Origin: Pontiellaceae bacterium B12227 | Lineage (GTDB): Bacteria; Verrucomicrobiota; Kiritimatiellia; Kiritimatiellales; Pontiellaceae | Length of the DNA: 64,000 nucleotides | Assembly: GCA_029432775.1 (NCBI GenBank) | Contig: JAROAZ010000007.1 | Location: 62,001 to 126,000, forward strand | Direction of reading: 5' to 3' | Shown: in pieces, positions 38,784-47,360 of the stretch | How the letters are laid out: each line of letters begins with the position of its first letter | Numbering within the stretch: the stretch's first letter is position 1 | Made by a program: the position numbers and the translations under genes | The notes under the pieces: generated by a model | What the model was told of the DNA's origin: nothing | The model's database searches: none | Seen by the model: only the letters and a program-made list of their open reading frames with translations

Positions 38784-40528
38784 TTGCTCTTCACTTTCTT
38801 TGTGTTGCCGGCCTCTTTGTGAGCCCTATATTCCGGCCAGGTCAGTGTTCCATCTTTGTTGGCGTCCGCCTCCGGATGTTTTTCAAAGTAGGTGTCTTTC
38901 CATTTTTCACCATCGGATTTGTTGGATACGGGTCGCGGAATCGATTTGGGAATTCGGCCCATGAGGTCGGAACGGAATGCCTGCAGCTGTTCCGCAAACT
39001 CCGGCTTCAGGGCGAGATTGGTCCACTCGTACGGATCCTGCGCGGTGTGATACAGCTCCTCTTTGCCATTTGAATAGCGGATGTAGCGCCAGTCCTTGAA
39101 GCGCAGTGAATAGCTCTGCTCGGCCGGGTCATAATAATTATCCCATTTATACAGCGCCGTCAGGGCTGCATCCGGACCAACCCACGTTTCAGACATTGGA
39201 TCTATAAGCAAGGGCTTCAGGCTGTGTCCATCCAACGGGCGGCCTTTATCATTTTTCACCGTATCCGAAGGAAGACCGCACAGATCAATCAGCGTGGGAA
39301 ACAGGTCAATCAGCGAGACGGGCAGCTCCGTTGCCCCACCGGCTTTGGCAACGCCCGGCGCACGGATCACCAACGGAACGCGGGTACTCTCCTGCCACAG
39401 GGAATTTTTATACAGGTAATCTTTCTCGCCCATCCCCCAGCCGTGATCGCTGGTCAGAATGATAACAGTATTATCCTTCAGGGATGTAGCATCCACCACG
39501 TCGAGAATGTCGCCAACCAGATCATCCACCGATGCCACAGAGGCAAGATAGGCCTGGGTAAACTTTTTCAGGGCCAGTTCGCGATCTCCGTCGAAGGAGG
39601 CGACTAGACTGTCGTAGATTTGATTGCCCCGATCCGCGCTCCGGTCGTCTTCGTCCGAAGTAACTGTGTGCTTAAACGTATCATCTGCATCACCCTCTTT
39701 GATGAGCGGAAGTTCGAGCGATTCGAGCGGAAAACGGTCAAAGTATTTTTGCGGCACAATAAGTGGCGTATGCGGACGCAGGAAACCAACGCCCATAAAG
39801 AACGGTTTCCCCTTCGGGTTCTTTGCATACGCCTTCAGGTGTTCCACCGCCCACCGTCCATTCAGCTCATCTCCGGTCGCATCCCGATCAGTTTCGGAAA
39901 CATAACGAAAATCCCGCTGTTTAGCCCAGTTCCCTGTCCGCCAGGTGAATACTTCACCGGTGACCGGTGACCGCTCATCTGTAATCTTAAACAACGGACC
40001 GAACGATCCATCAATCGCTCCGAAGTCATCGCGGAAAGGCGCCTTATTCCAAGGGTGAGCGGCCGTTTTTTCGCCGTTGAAGGCAAACGGGCCATAATCG
40101 GAGGCATAGCCGAATTCGCTCCACTCCTTTTTGCCGCGGTTATGCATCATCTTTCCGGTTCCAAGCGAGTGGTATCCATGCTGCCTGAAATGATCCATGA
40201 TCGTACGGGAGTTTTTGAGAACTTCATAGCCGTCCCAATTGTCAAACCCATAGCATTGGGACGTATGAGGATAGAGCCCCGTCAGAAAGCTGGACCGGGA
40301 CGGATTACAAATCGGAATCGTGCAATGGGCCTGTTTGAACGACACGCCACTCTCAGCCAGACGTTTGATATTCGGGGTCTGGATCTGCGGATGATCCCCA
40401 AACGGTTCCACATAATCATTCAGGTCGTCGCAGACAATCAGGATGACATTCGGTCGCTCTGCAGCACCGGCAGAAACTGTAAACAGGAAAAAGGCAGATA
40501 TTGCCAGTAGAGAGAACTTATACCACAT
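38780..40528 (-). CDS. S1 sulfatase starting inside an integrase remnant
   Basis: About 582 residues from the ATG at 40528 (a TTG lies three codons upstream). A signal peptide (LLAISAFFLFTVSAGA) precedes the core RPNVILIVCDDLNDYVEPFG; the formylglycine motif C-N-P-S-R is at C74. LTSDHGWGMGEKD and LRPHTPLIVP complete the site; the type is near iduronate-2-sulfatase/choline-sulfatase. The last 40 residues add an EF-hand-like loop (EADANKDGTLTWPEY). The start lies within the last codons of the truncated integrase gene, so its promoter was probably supplied by the rearrangement. It is first in a two-gene unit with the GH2 gene, and no copy of the 20-bp operator is seen before it. Confidence 0.9.
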   Translation of the reverse strand: MWYKFSLLAISAFFLFTVSAGAAERPNVILIVCDDLNDYVEPFGDHPQIQTPNIKRLAESGVSFKQAHCTIPICNPSRSSFLTGLYPHTSQCYGFDNWDGYEVLKNSRTIMDHFRQHGYHSLGTGKMMHNRGKKEWSEFGYASDYGPFAFNGEKTAAHPWNKAPFRDDFGAIDGSFGPLFKITDERSPVTGEVFTWRTGNWAKQRDFRYVSETDRDATGDELNGRWAVEHLKAYAKNPKGKPFFMGVGFLRPHTPLIVPQKYFDRFPLESLELPLIKEGDADDTFKHTVTSDEDDRSADRGNQIYDSLVASFDGDRELALKKFTQAYLASVASVDDLVGDILDVVDATSLKDNTVIILTSDHGWGMGEKDYLYKNSLWQESTRVPLVIRAPGVAKAGGATELPVSLIDLFPTLIDLCGLPSDTVKNDKGRPLDGHSLKPLLIDPMSETWVGPDAALTALYKWDNYYDPAEQSYSLRFKDWRYIRYSNGKEELYHTAQDPYEWTNLALKPEFAEQLQAFRSDLMGRIPKSIPRPVSNKSDGEKWKDTYFEKHPEADANKDGTLTWPEYRAHKEAGNTKKVKSK

Positions 40529-40778
40529 AATCGACAAGCTCTTTGGCCAACGTTACGGGCTGTTCAACTTCTTCAGCTCTGATCTTCTTGAATTTTGCCT
40601 TCCAATCAGCCCGAAGGTCTTCTGACAGCACTTTGGCTTGAGCCTCGTCACCGGTTTGTAGTGACTGAGTGATCTCTTTTTGGCCTACCGAGTCTTGGCA
40701 ATCGGCAGGGACTGCCATTCTGAATTCGAAGATGCCGTTACGTAGTCTGACGTTTCGCATAGTGATAGTAATTACCAT
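40518..40778 (-). pseudogene. truncated tyrosine recombinase (N-terminal part of an integrase)
   Basis: 86 codons with a good ribosome site (AAGGAG). The text MRNVRLRNGIFEFRMAVPAD and the following SLQTGDEAQAKVLSEDL resemble the N-terminal DNA-binding (DUF6538-like) region of phage-type integrases. No core-binding or catalytic part with the R-H-R-Y residues follows; the frame stops at 40518 and the sulfatase begins inside its last codons. It reads away from the tRNA-Ser gene 85 bp upstream, as island integrases do. It is a broken gene marking the island edge. Confidence 0.75.
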
Positions 40779-40819
40779 ACCTACTCCTTTTTTGGAGCAT
40801 AAATATGGAGCAAAACGCC

Positions 40820-40856
40820 TTTTTCCCTAGGAACCGTGTAGATTCCTAGGGAAAAA
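40820..40856. repeat. 14-bp perfect inverted repeat next to tRNA-Ser
   Basis: TTTTTCCCTAGGAA and TTCCTAGGGAAAAA separated by nine bases, ending seven bases from the tRNA 3' end. T-runs are on the 5' side of the stem on both strands, the reverse of an intrinsic terminator. An integrase-binding site or attachment-site flank is likelier, given the integrase fragment beside it. Confidence 0.6.
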
Positions 40857-40862
40857 GTAAAA

Positions 40863-40954
40863 TGGCGGAAAGAGAGGGATTCGAACCCTCGGTACCACGT
40901 AAGCAGTACACCGGATTAGCAGTCCAGCACCTTCAGCCACTCAGTCATCTTTCC
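40863..40954 (-). tRNA. tRNA-Ser (GCU)
   Basis: 92 nt including an encoded CCA. Acceptor GGAAAGA pairs with TCTTTCC, followed by discriminator G. Anticodon stem GGA/TCC with loop carrying GCT, a long variable arm as in serine tRNAs, and T arm GAGGG-TTCGAAT-CCCTC. It reads AGC/AGU codons. Its 3' end faces the integrase fragment and the polysaccharide genes, so it is the likely insertion target of the island. Confidence 0.95.
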
Positions 40955-41050
40955 GCGCTAAAAGTGAGGCAGGAAGATAGATGAGCCCCCTACCCTTTGC
41001 AAGCGGTTTTTGGGTAAAAAACACGTTCTTTCCAGCGATTGGACTATCGG

Positions 41051-41884
41051 CTACCAGAAGTGATATTGCCCATACTTCAAAACATAGAGCCCGAGCACAA
41101 AGTTAGTCGTTCCATGCGCGATGATGGAAGCCCATATGTCCCTTGTTTTTATGTATAACAGGCCGTAGGTAATTCCGCAGATTATTGCGGCACCGTATTC
41201 AAAATGAGACACACTGAAAAAGAGCGAGATCAGCAACAGCATCGGCCAGTGCAGCACACCGGCATCCAGTTTAAAAAACGGACTGCCCTGCATCCAGCGA
41301 TATAGAAAACCGCGGTAAAAGAACTCTTCAATAATAGCAATAATGACCGAAGAGCCGAACATGTGCACCCAGAAGGCCAGCCAACCGGTAACTTTGGGAT
41401 TATATTCATGCAGGCCGATATGCTCCCCCTCTTCAATCACTTCATACGGCAACCGCGTTCGGGCGGATTCATCGCCAAGTGCAAACGCTTCCTGCACTTC
41501 CTGAGATTCCGCCGCGAGCGGAATTTCATAAAGCTCCCGGGTTTTGAAGGGTTTCATCAGATCAACAAAAAGTCGATCATACCACTCGGTAACGGCCGGC
41601 GCCTTTTCCTGTACAATCGGCGCTTCGAATCCCACCCAGACGGCAAAAATGAAGAATCCGACACCGATAGCCAACGGGATATTTTTCAGGTTCAGTTTGG
41701 GATACCAACGCCAGGGACGGAAAACGGCCAGCAGGATCAGCCCTCCGATGGTTCGGGCGTTATAGTCGCTGAACCAGACCATCATGGTCAGCCACATAGC
41801 AAACGGAAGCACATGTGCTATGACCGCTTTGGTATTTTCTTTCTGCTCTTCCGGAGAGAGCTCTTCTCGTGCGCGTTCGCTCAT
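41051..41884 (-). CDS. CPBP-family intramembrane protease
   Basis: 277 residues with several membrane helices. The three CPBP motifs are in order: IIEEFFYRGFLYRW (EExxxR), FFSVSHFEYG (FxxxH) and HGTTNFVLGL (HxxxN). The family cleaves or processes membrane-bound proteins and some bacterial members are linked to exported-protein sorting. It lies 80 nt after tatA at the end of the Tat operon, so it may share the transcript. Its substrate is unknown. The N-terminal charged stretch (SERAREELSPEEQKENTK) is cytoplasmic. Confidence 0.85.
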   Translation of the reverse strand: MSERAREELSPEEQKENTKAVIAHVLPFAMWLTMMVWFSDYNARTIGGLILLAVFRPWRWYPKLNLKNIPLAIGVGFFIFAVWVGFEAPIVQEKAPAVTEWYDRLFVDLMKPFKTRELYEIPLAAESQEVQEAFALGDESARTRLPYEVIEEGEHIGLHEYNPKVTGWLAFWVHMFGSSVIIAIIEEFFYRGFLYRWMQGSPFFKLDAGVLHWPMLLLISLFFSVSHFEYGAAIICGITYGLLYIKTRDIWASIIAHGTTNFVLGLYVLKYGQYHFW

Positions 41885-41964
41885 GGGCGTTTAGTGAGTC
41901 GCGAGCCGTTTGTCGTGCCTTCCCGCAAAAGGAAGATTCACGTTTCACGACTCATCAGTCACTC

Positions 41965-42192
41965 CTAGTCTTTGTTCTCTTCAGCGGTCTTTGAAATCTC
42001 TTTCTTTTCGACCTCGTCTTCGAGCGCATCCGGTTCGCCACCTTCCTGCTGGCCCTTTTTGAATTCGCCCAGACTCTTGCCTAGCGAGCGGGACAGTTCC
42101 GGCAGCTTTTTTGCTCCGAACAGCAACAGTACGATAAAGAGAATTACTAACAGCTCCGGGCCTCCCGGCATGCCAATGGCTAATGTATGCAT
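41965..42192 (-). CDS. tatA: twin-arginine translocase subunit TatA
   Basis: 75 residues. One membrane helix (GGPELLVILFIVLLLFG) with the TatA/E FGAKKLPELSRSLGKSLGEFK amphipathic motif split by the usual FG hinge, then a short acidic/charged tail. GAGGAA precedes the ATG. It begins four bases after the tatC stop. TatA forms the pore for folded proteins with RR signals; two sulfatases in this window carry such signals. Confidence 0.93.
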   Translation of the reverse strand: MHTLAIGMPGGPELLVILFIVLLLFGAKKLPELSRSLGKSLGEFKKGQQEGGEPDALEDEVEKKEISKTAEENKD

Positions 42193-42196
42193 TTTG

Positions 42197-43273
42197 CTAT
42201 TCCTCGGTTAAATCTTTTGGTTTTTCATTTTCATCATTCTCCGGCTCATTGGCCGGATCCAGCGTTGGATCAGTACTGATATTCACATCCGGTTCTTCCG
42301 GTCCGGGATCGTCCGGCGTTTGATCCGCGTCGTCCTCCTCTTCCTTGGGAGGTAATTCCCGGTTTCCACTGAAGTGAAGGAACCATATACAGAACTCATA
42401 AAGCAAAATCAAGGGAGCCGCCATCAGAACCTGGGTCATCACATCCGGTGGAGTCAGCACCATGGCCAACACAAAAATACCGACAACCACATAAGGGCGC
42501 CCCACACGGAGACTCTGAGAGCTTACCAACCCCATCTTTCCAAGAATAAGAATAATGACCGGCAACTGGAAGGCCACACCGAATCCGAGCAGCAGTTGCA
42601 GCGCAAACCCGATATACTTGTTATAGAACCAGATTGATTCGCCACCCAGCTGACCACCGATCTTAAGCATTAACCCCAACGCCAGCGGCAGGGTTACCTT
42701 ATAGCCCATGTAGATGCCGGCGAGAAAAAGCCCGCCCGAAAAAATGGAAATCCGGGACATCAGTTTACGTTCCACATCCCGAACGCCGGGCATCACAAAC
42801 AGCCCGATAAAAAAGACTACAAAAGGCAGGCTCAGCAAGAGACCACCGAAAAACGTAACCGTCAGCCACATTTTGATTGCTGCCGCCGGCTCGGAAAACT
42901 GAAGGCGGATCACGCCGCTCTTCATCTTTTTTCCAGCGTCGGGAAGAATCACATCGGCAGCAACGTCATAATACTGCTTCCCGTCCTCAGCCGTAATCAA
43001 CGCATTGGTTGAAAGAGCATCTGCTTCAATCCTTAGTTGCACAGAGGACTGGTTAAGCACTTCCTCCGCACTTTTTTCAATGTACTGTTCCGCCGGCGCC
43101 CGCAGCACCTGAATCAGGTGATCTGCAAAAGGAAGACAGATCACCATGCCAGCAGCCAGCGCAATGAATACACGGATAATGGTCTTACGGAACTCTTCAA
43201 GATGCTCCAGAAAAGGCATCTCACTATCGTCGTACCGAAACTTACCTGTCAGCGACTTAAGCTTTTTCAGCAT
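42197..43273 (-). CDS. tatC: twin-arginine translocase subunit TatC
   Basis: 358 residues from the ATG at 43273, which has GAGG six bases before it; the open frame continues upstream into tatB without a better start. The signature MPFLEHLEEFRKTIIR opens the protein with the conserved Glu, and six helices follow (FGGLLLSLPFVVFFIGLFVMP, GFGVAFQLPVIILILGKMG, YVVVGIFVLAMVLTPPD). It is longer than E. coli TatC because of a periplasmic insert in the first loop (residues about 50 to 120) and an acidic C-terminal tail rich in Asp, Glu and Pro. It overlaps the tatB end by 17 bases. Confidence 0.95.
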   Translation of the reverse strand: MLKKLKSLTGKFRYDDSEMPFLEHLEEFRKTIIRVFIALAAGMVICLPFADHLIQVLRAPAEQYIEKSAEEVLNQSSVQLRIEADALSTNALITAEDGKQYYDVAADVILPDAGKKMKSGVIRLQFSEPAAAIKMWLTVTFFGGLLLSLPFVVFFIGLFVMPGVRDVERKLMSRISIFSGGLFLAGIYMGYKVTLPLALGLMLKIGGQLGGESIWFYNKYIGFALQLLLGFGVAFQLPVIILILGKMGLVSSQSLRVGRPYVVVGIFVLAMVLTPPDVMTQVLMAAPLILLYEFCIWFLHFSGNRELPPKEEEDDADQTPDDPGPEEPDVNISTDPTLDPANEPENDENEKPKDLTEE

Positions 43274-43718
43274 GACCGTCCTCTTCGTCGCCGGTTTCCG
43301 GTTCGCTTTGCTCCATCGGAACGTCAGCGCTTTCTGCTGCAACCGGTTTAACACTTGCTTCTTCTAAATCCTTTTCCAGGTTCCGGAACGTATCGTCGGA
43401 ATATTCCCGTTCTTCATCTTCCTCATCCGTGTTGTAGTCGTAATCATCGTCATGATATTCATCGTAGTCATATTCTTCATCATCAACTGAATACGTATCA
43501 GGGTCATCCGTAGAAGAATCGGCATTCAGGTCGCCATACATGATCTCACGCTTAAAACTGTCAGCCGTATTCCGGACCGAATTCATCATTTCATTGATTT
43601 TCCGGAAGATTTTCGGAGCATCCTTGGCACCGAAAACCATAATCAGCACCACCATCACGACCAGAAATTCCGGACCTCCCGGACCAATAAATGCAACCTG
43701 GAAACAACTGCTCAGCAT
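43257..43718 (-). CDS. TatB/TatA-like subunit with very acidic tail
   Basis: 153 residues. A membrane helix (GPGGPEFLVVMVVLIMVFG) and hinge FGAKDAPKIFRKINEMMNS match the TatA/B family; its place before tatC suggests the TatB role. Residues about 70 to 125 are an extreme run of Asp, Glu and Tyr (DDEEYDYDEYHDDDYDYN). This is far more acidic than normal and could bind Ca2+ or basic partners. It starts two bases after the parvulin stop. Confidence 0.85.
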   Translation of the reverse strand: MLSSCFQVAFIGPGGPEFLVVMVVLIMVFGAKDAPKIFRKINEMMNSVRNTADSFKREIMYGDLNADSSTDDPDTYSVDDEEYDYDEYHDDDYDYNTDEEDEEREYSDDTFRNLEKDLEEASVKPVAAESADVPMEQSEPETGDEEDGHAEKA

Positions 43719-43720
43719 AA

Positions 43721-44638
43721 TCAGCCTTCCACCACTTCGAGGTTCTGGATATCGGCAGTTGAACGAAGCTCATCCGCCACAGCGCCGATGACCTCATTCT
43801 TACGCTCGTCAAAAATCATGCTCTCAATATCATAGCGCACTTCTTCATATGGCCGAATGGCTTCATCTCTACGCTCGCGCACAATCAGAACATGGTAACC
43901 GAACTCGGTCTGAAACACATCGCTGAACTCCCCGACCTTCGTTTTAAAAGCTACCTCTTCAAATGCCGGGACCATCTGCCCCCGGGCAAAAAATCCCAGA
44001 TCATGTCCACCGTCGTTACAGTGGGAATATTCAGCAGCCAACTCATCAAAATCTTCACCGGATTTCAGCCGTTCCCGCACATTCAGCAGCTCCGCATACA
44101 CCTTTTCCAAAGGAAGTTCCGGAGAAGGATGCTGCACAATATGAGCCGCATGCACGGTTTCCGGGATCTTAAACTCTTCCACATGCGTTTCGTAATAGGC
44201 ACGCGAATCGGCTTCGCCCGGTCGCTCCGCCTTTTCACAGAGCTCGTCAAAATATTTTTCCAGCCGAACACCGTCTTCAATGTCAGCCTTAATCTTTGCC
44301 ACATCGTCTTCGGTCAGCTCAAAACGCTTACTGAATTCCTCTTCCCCGCCATGCTGTTCCTTCAAAGCATGGAATCGTGCTTCAATTTCTTCCGGGCGAA
44401 CGGCGGCAATTTCCGTGCGGGCTTTCTGCATCAGCAAGACGCGCTCAACCGCATTTTCGCGGGCATCGGATTCAATTTTCTGCTGCTTCTCATCCATTTC
44501 CGTATAGGACATTTCCTGAGAATAGCGTTCGCGCAACATCTGCAGCTCCTGCTGAATCAGTCCGTCGCTCACTTCTTCCCCGTTCACCAGGATCGGATCT
44601 TTCTGCTCTTCAACTTCCGTTGTCACTTCTTCGCTCAT
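43721..44638 (-). CDS. parvulin-type peptidyl-prolyl isomerase without signal peptide
   Basis: 305 residues. A SurA/trigger-factor-like helical N-terminus is followed by one parvulin domain (about 170 to 265): VHAAHIVQHPS, LKSGEDFDELAAEYSHC, GGHDLGFFARGQMVPAFEEV and FGYHVLIVRER. The N-terminus (MSEEVTTEVEEQKDPILVNG) has no export signal, so it probably works in the cytoplasm. Wedged between the sulfatase maturase and Tat genes (gaps of three and two bases), it could hold or fold sulfatases before Tat export; that role is inferred. Confidence 0.88.
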   Translation of the reverse strand: MSEEVTTEVEEQKDPILVNGEEVSDGLIQQELQMLRERYSQEMSYTEMDEKQQKIESDARENAVERVLLMQKARTEIAAVRPEEIEARFHALKEQHGGEEEFSKRFELTEDDVAKIKADIEDGVRLEKYFDELCEKAERPGEADSRAYYETHVEEFKIPETVHAAHIVQHPSPELPLEKVYAELLNVRERLKSGEDFDELAAEYSHCNDGGHDLGFFARGQMVPAFEEVAFKTKVGEFSDVFQTEFGYHVLIVRERRDEAIRPYEEVRYDIESMIFDERKNEVIGAVADELRSTADIQNLEVVEG

Positions 44639-44641
44639 AAA

Positions 44642-45991
44642 TTACTTTCCACAGCACTTCTTAAATTTTTTCCCGCTACCACACGGGCACAGGGCATTCC
44701 GGCTAACGGGGCCGACCTTTCCAGACATTGGAACCGACTCTTTCGTTCCACCACTCATAATGTCTGCCGCCGGCCGCCCTTTTTGGACAAGCGCCGCCAT
44801 TTCCTTCATCGTCGGATCAATGTGTTTAAAGAACGTTTTATAGCCTGCGCACAGATAGTTCAACCCCGGTTCACCATCGGGTGTTTTTATAAACCGGTGC
44901 TTTGGGCACTCCCCGTTGCAGGCAAACAAAAATTCGCACTCCCGGCAATAGTTCGGCAAAGCATCCCATTTATCCTTCCCGAATTTCACCTGTTCTTTAG
45001 AATAAATCATCTCCTCGAGCGACTTTTCCATAATGTTACCGAGGAAATAATCGGGATACACATAGTGATCGCAGGAATAGATTCCGCCATCGTGCTCCAT
45101 CGCCACAGCCTGACCACAACGTCTGGAAAAGGTACACAGATTCGGCTCCAGACCGCTCCACGCCCCCAGCGCCACATCAAAAATATTGACAAAAATGCGA
45201 CCTATGTCTTCCTTGATCCACTCATCAAAGACATTGCACAGGAATTGACCAAACCCTTCAGACGACACCGCCCAGGGCATCATCGCATCCGGATTTTCCT
45301 CTGCCCGCAGATCCGGCGGAACCGCCAGTTCCAGCCCAATTGCATGCGCAGCCCGGTCGCCCGCGCGCTCCACAATCGGAATAAACTGCATAAAGGTCAC
45401 GCCCTGCTTTTTAAGGAAAGAGTAGATTTCCACCGCCTCTTGCGGGCTCTGGCGGGTCACGCAGGTGAGCGTATTGAACTCCACCCTCCACTTTTTCAGC
45501 ATTTCCAAGGCCTGGAAAACGCGATCGAATGAACCGGCATTACCTTTATCAACGCGATATCGATTATGAATATGCTCTGGTCCGTCAATACTCAGGCCGA
45601 CCAGAAACTTTTCGCGCGCAAAAAATTCGCACCATTTGTCATCCAGTTTCGTACCGTTGGTCTGAAACGAGTTGTGAACCGGCCGCCCCCCGGCATACCT
45701 GCGCTGCAGAGCAACCACCTTTCGGAAAAAGTCCAGCCCCATCAACGTCGGCTCACCGCCCTGCCAGGCAAAGCTGATTTCCGGCGTGTGCTGGGTTTGA
45801 ATATATTTCCGGATATAAGTCTCCAGCACCTCATCGCTCATTTTATAGTTTTCTTCCTTAGGAAAGAGCTTCTCTTTCTCAAGGTAGAAACAATATTTGC
45901 AATCGAGATTACACAGGGGTCCGATCGGCTTGGTCATTACATGGAACGACCGCGGTCCGGACACGTTGCTATAATTTGGCGCATCGCTCAT
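44642..45991 (-). CDS. anaerobic sulfatase-maturating enzyme (radical SAM) with SEC-C tail
   Basis: 449 residues. The SAM cluster is C27-x3-C31-x2-C34 (CNLDCKYCFY), followed by FAWQGGEPTLMGLDFF, NSFQTNG and VGLSIDGP, all typical of anSME. A SPASM region with further cysteines (CGQAVAMEHDGGIYSCDHYV, NYCRECEFLFACNGECPKHR) binds two more FeS clusters. It oxidises the Cys of CxPSR to formylglycine without oxygen, and can serve every sulfatase here. The last 20 residues form a SEC-C zinc motif (RNALCPCGSGKKFKKCCGK), not part of the core family and perhaps a contact to the Sec machinery or ribosome. It is first in the Tat operon. Confidence 0.95.
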   Translation of the reverse strand: MSDAPNYSNVSGPRSFHVMTKPIGPLCNLDCKYCFYLEKEKLFPKEENYKMSDEVLETYIRKYIQTQHTPEISFAWQGGEPTLMGLDFFRKVVALQRRYAGGRPVHNSFQTNGTKLDDKWCEFFAREKFLVGLSIDGPEHIHNRYRVDKGNAGSFDRVFQALEMLKKWRVEFNTLTCVTRQSPQEAVEIYSFLKKQGVTFMQFIPIVERAGDRAAHAIGLELAVPPDLRAEENPDAMMPWAVSSEGFGQFLCNVFDEWIKEDIGRIFVNIFDVALGAWSGLEPNLCTFSRRCGQAVAMEHDGGIYSCDHYVYPDYFLGNIMEKSLEEMIYSKEQVKFGKDKWDALPNYCRECEFLFACNGECPKHRFIKTPDGEPGLNYLCAGYKTFFKHIDPTMKEMAALVQKGRPAADIMSGGTKESVPMSGKVGPVSRNALCPCGSGKKFKKCCGK

Positions 45992-46014
45992 ATAAAATCC
46001 GAAACTACCGGGGA

Positions 46015-46095
46015 TTTAACAGAAGGACGCAAAGTTCGCTCAGCCAGATGTTTACTTCCATGACACCTTTGCGCACTTTGCGATCTTCTGTTTAA
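46015..46095. repeat. REP-like inverted repeat (type with CGCAAAG/CTTTGCG)
   Basis: Left arm begins TTTAACAGAAGGACGCAAAG and the right arm ends CTTTGCGATCTTCTGTTTAA, about 80 bp apart end to end. It fills the gap between aroC and the maturase gene and touches the aroC stop. Similar elements lie at 53822, 62261 and 62791. Confidence 0.65.
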
Positions 46096-47177
46096 GAGTT
46101 CCTGTAGGATTGTCTTAGAACAAAATCCATCAGCGTCAGCGCCGTCATGGTTTCCACAATCGGAATAGCACGCGGCACCACACACGGATCGTGGCGACCT
46201 TTTGCTTCCAGCACGGTTGACTCTCCGTCGAAGGTGGAGGTTTCCTGCGCCATACCGATCGTGGCCGGCGGCTTAAAGGCAATGCGGAACACAATCGGCT
46301 CACCGTTGGAAATCCCGCCCTGCACACCGCCGCTGAAATTCGTGGCCGTTCCCAGCCGCCCGTCCGCTTTCAGCTCAAACGGGTCATTGTGCTGTGAACC
46401 ATACATGCGGGCTCCGGCAAAACCGGAGCCGAGTTCAAACCCTTTGGTGGCCGGAATCGAAAGCATCGCCTGCCCCAGTTTCGCCTCCATACGTTCAAAC
46501 ACCGGTTCACCCAGACCCACCGGAACATTTTCCGCAACGCAGGTCAGCACTCCGCCGACCGAATCTTTACGAAAGCTGGCCTTTTTAACCACATCAATCA
46601 TTTTCTCGGCCGCTGCTTCATCCGGGCAGCGAATAATATTGGAATCGACCTGTTCGCGGGTCAGACCTTCCGCACTCATATCGCGAGCATCAATATCGCC
46701 CACCGAGCTGACCCACGAAATAATTCTGGTTCCGAACTGCTCAAACAACCATTTTTCAGCAATGGCTCCGGCCGCAACACGGCCAATTGTTTCGCGGGCA
46801 CTGGAGCGGCCGCCACCGCTGGCGGCACGGTTTCCATATTTCATCTGATACGTAAAATCGGCGTGCGAAGGGCGCGGAACATTACTCATTTCGCCGTAAT
46901 CGCCGGGACGCTGGTCCTTGTTATTCACCATCAAACCAATCGGCGTTCCGAGCGTTTTTCCGTTTTCAACCCCCGAAAGAATAATCACCTTGTCAGCTTC
47001 GTCGCGGGCGGTGGTCATATCGCTCTGCCCCGGGCGGCGGCGCGTGAGCTGCGGCTGAATATCGGCTTCACTCAGTTCCAGGTTGGCCGGACATCCGTCA
47101 ACAATGGCACCAACAGCTTTTCCATGCGATTCTCCGAAAGTGGAGACTTTATAAAGTGTTCCTATCGTACTCGACAT
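46092..47177 (-). CDS. aroC: chorismate synthase
   Basis: 361 residues, full length. It makes chorismate from EPSP, using reduced FMN. Signatures are [44 protein letters not shown] text ([18 protein letters not shown]) and the C-terminal [26 protein letters not shown] precedes the ATG. It is a core gene, probably single, separated from the maturase operon by an inverted-repeat element. Confidence 0.97.
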   Translation of the reverse strand: MSSTIGTLYKVSTFGESHGKAVGAIVDGCPANLELSEADIQPQLTRRRPGQSDMTTARDEADKVIILSGVENGKTLGTPIGLMVNNKDQRPGDYGEMSNVPRPSHADFTYQMKYGNRAASGGGRSSARETIGRVAAGAIAEKWLFEQFGTRIISWVSSVGDIDARDMSAEGLTREQVDSNIIRCPDEAAAEKMIDVVKKASFRKDSVGGVLTCVAENVPVGLGEPVFERMEAKLGQAMLSIPATKGFELGSGFAGARMYGSQHNDPFELKADGRLGTATNFSGGVQGGISNGEPIVFRIAFKPPATIGMAQETSTFDGESTVLEAKGRHDPCVVPRAIPIVETMTALTLMDFVLRQSYRNS

Positions 47178-47199
47178 GAGATTTCCTTAGTTCCGGAGC

Positions 47200-47214
47200 T
47201 TCCAAAGTTTGGAA
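47200..47214. repeat. intergenic copy of TTCCAA-NNN-TTGGAA palindrome
   Basis: TTCCAAAGTTTGGAA, a perfect copy 23 bp upstream of aroC. It is one of 23 exact copies of TTCCARNNNYTGGAA in the window and one of the few outside genes. Confidence 0.7.
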
Positions 47215-47360
47215 ACCCGCTGATTTCTAGTAATTCAAAACGCGTGTTTATACCACCAACCCCCGACGGATTGGACTAAAAACCCAGAAATTCTTCCTGC
47301 TTCACGGACCGCTTCCCGACAAAGCTCTGCATATATTTGGATTGCATTACCAAAGGCTTT

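Noticed and set aside
40820..40856. Inverted repeat read as a tRNA terminator
   Set aside because: T-runs stand before, not after, the stem on both strands, so an attachment or binding site fits better.
43892..45532. A 546-codon plus-strand open frame opposite parvulin and maturase genes
   Set aside because: It spans two well-supported minus genes and matches nothing recognisable.
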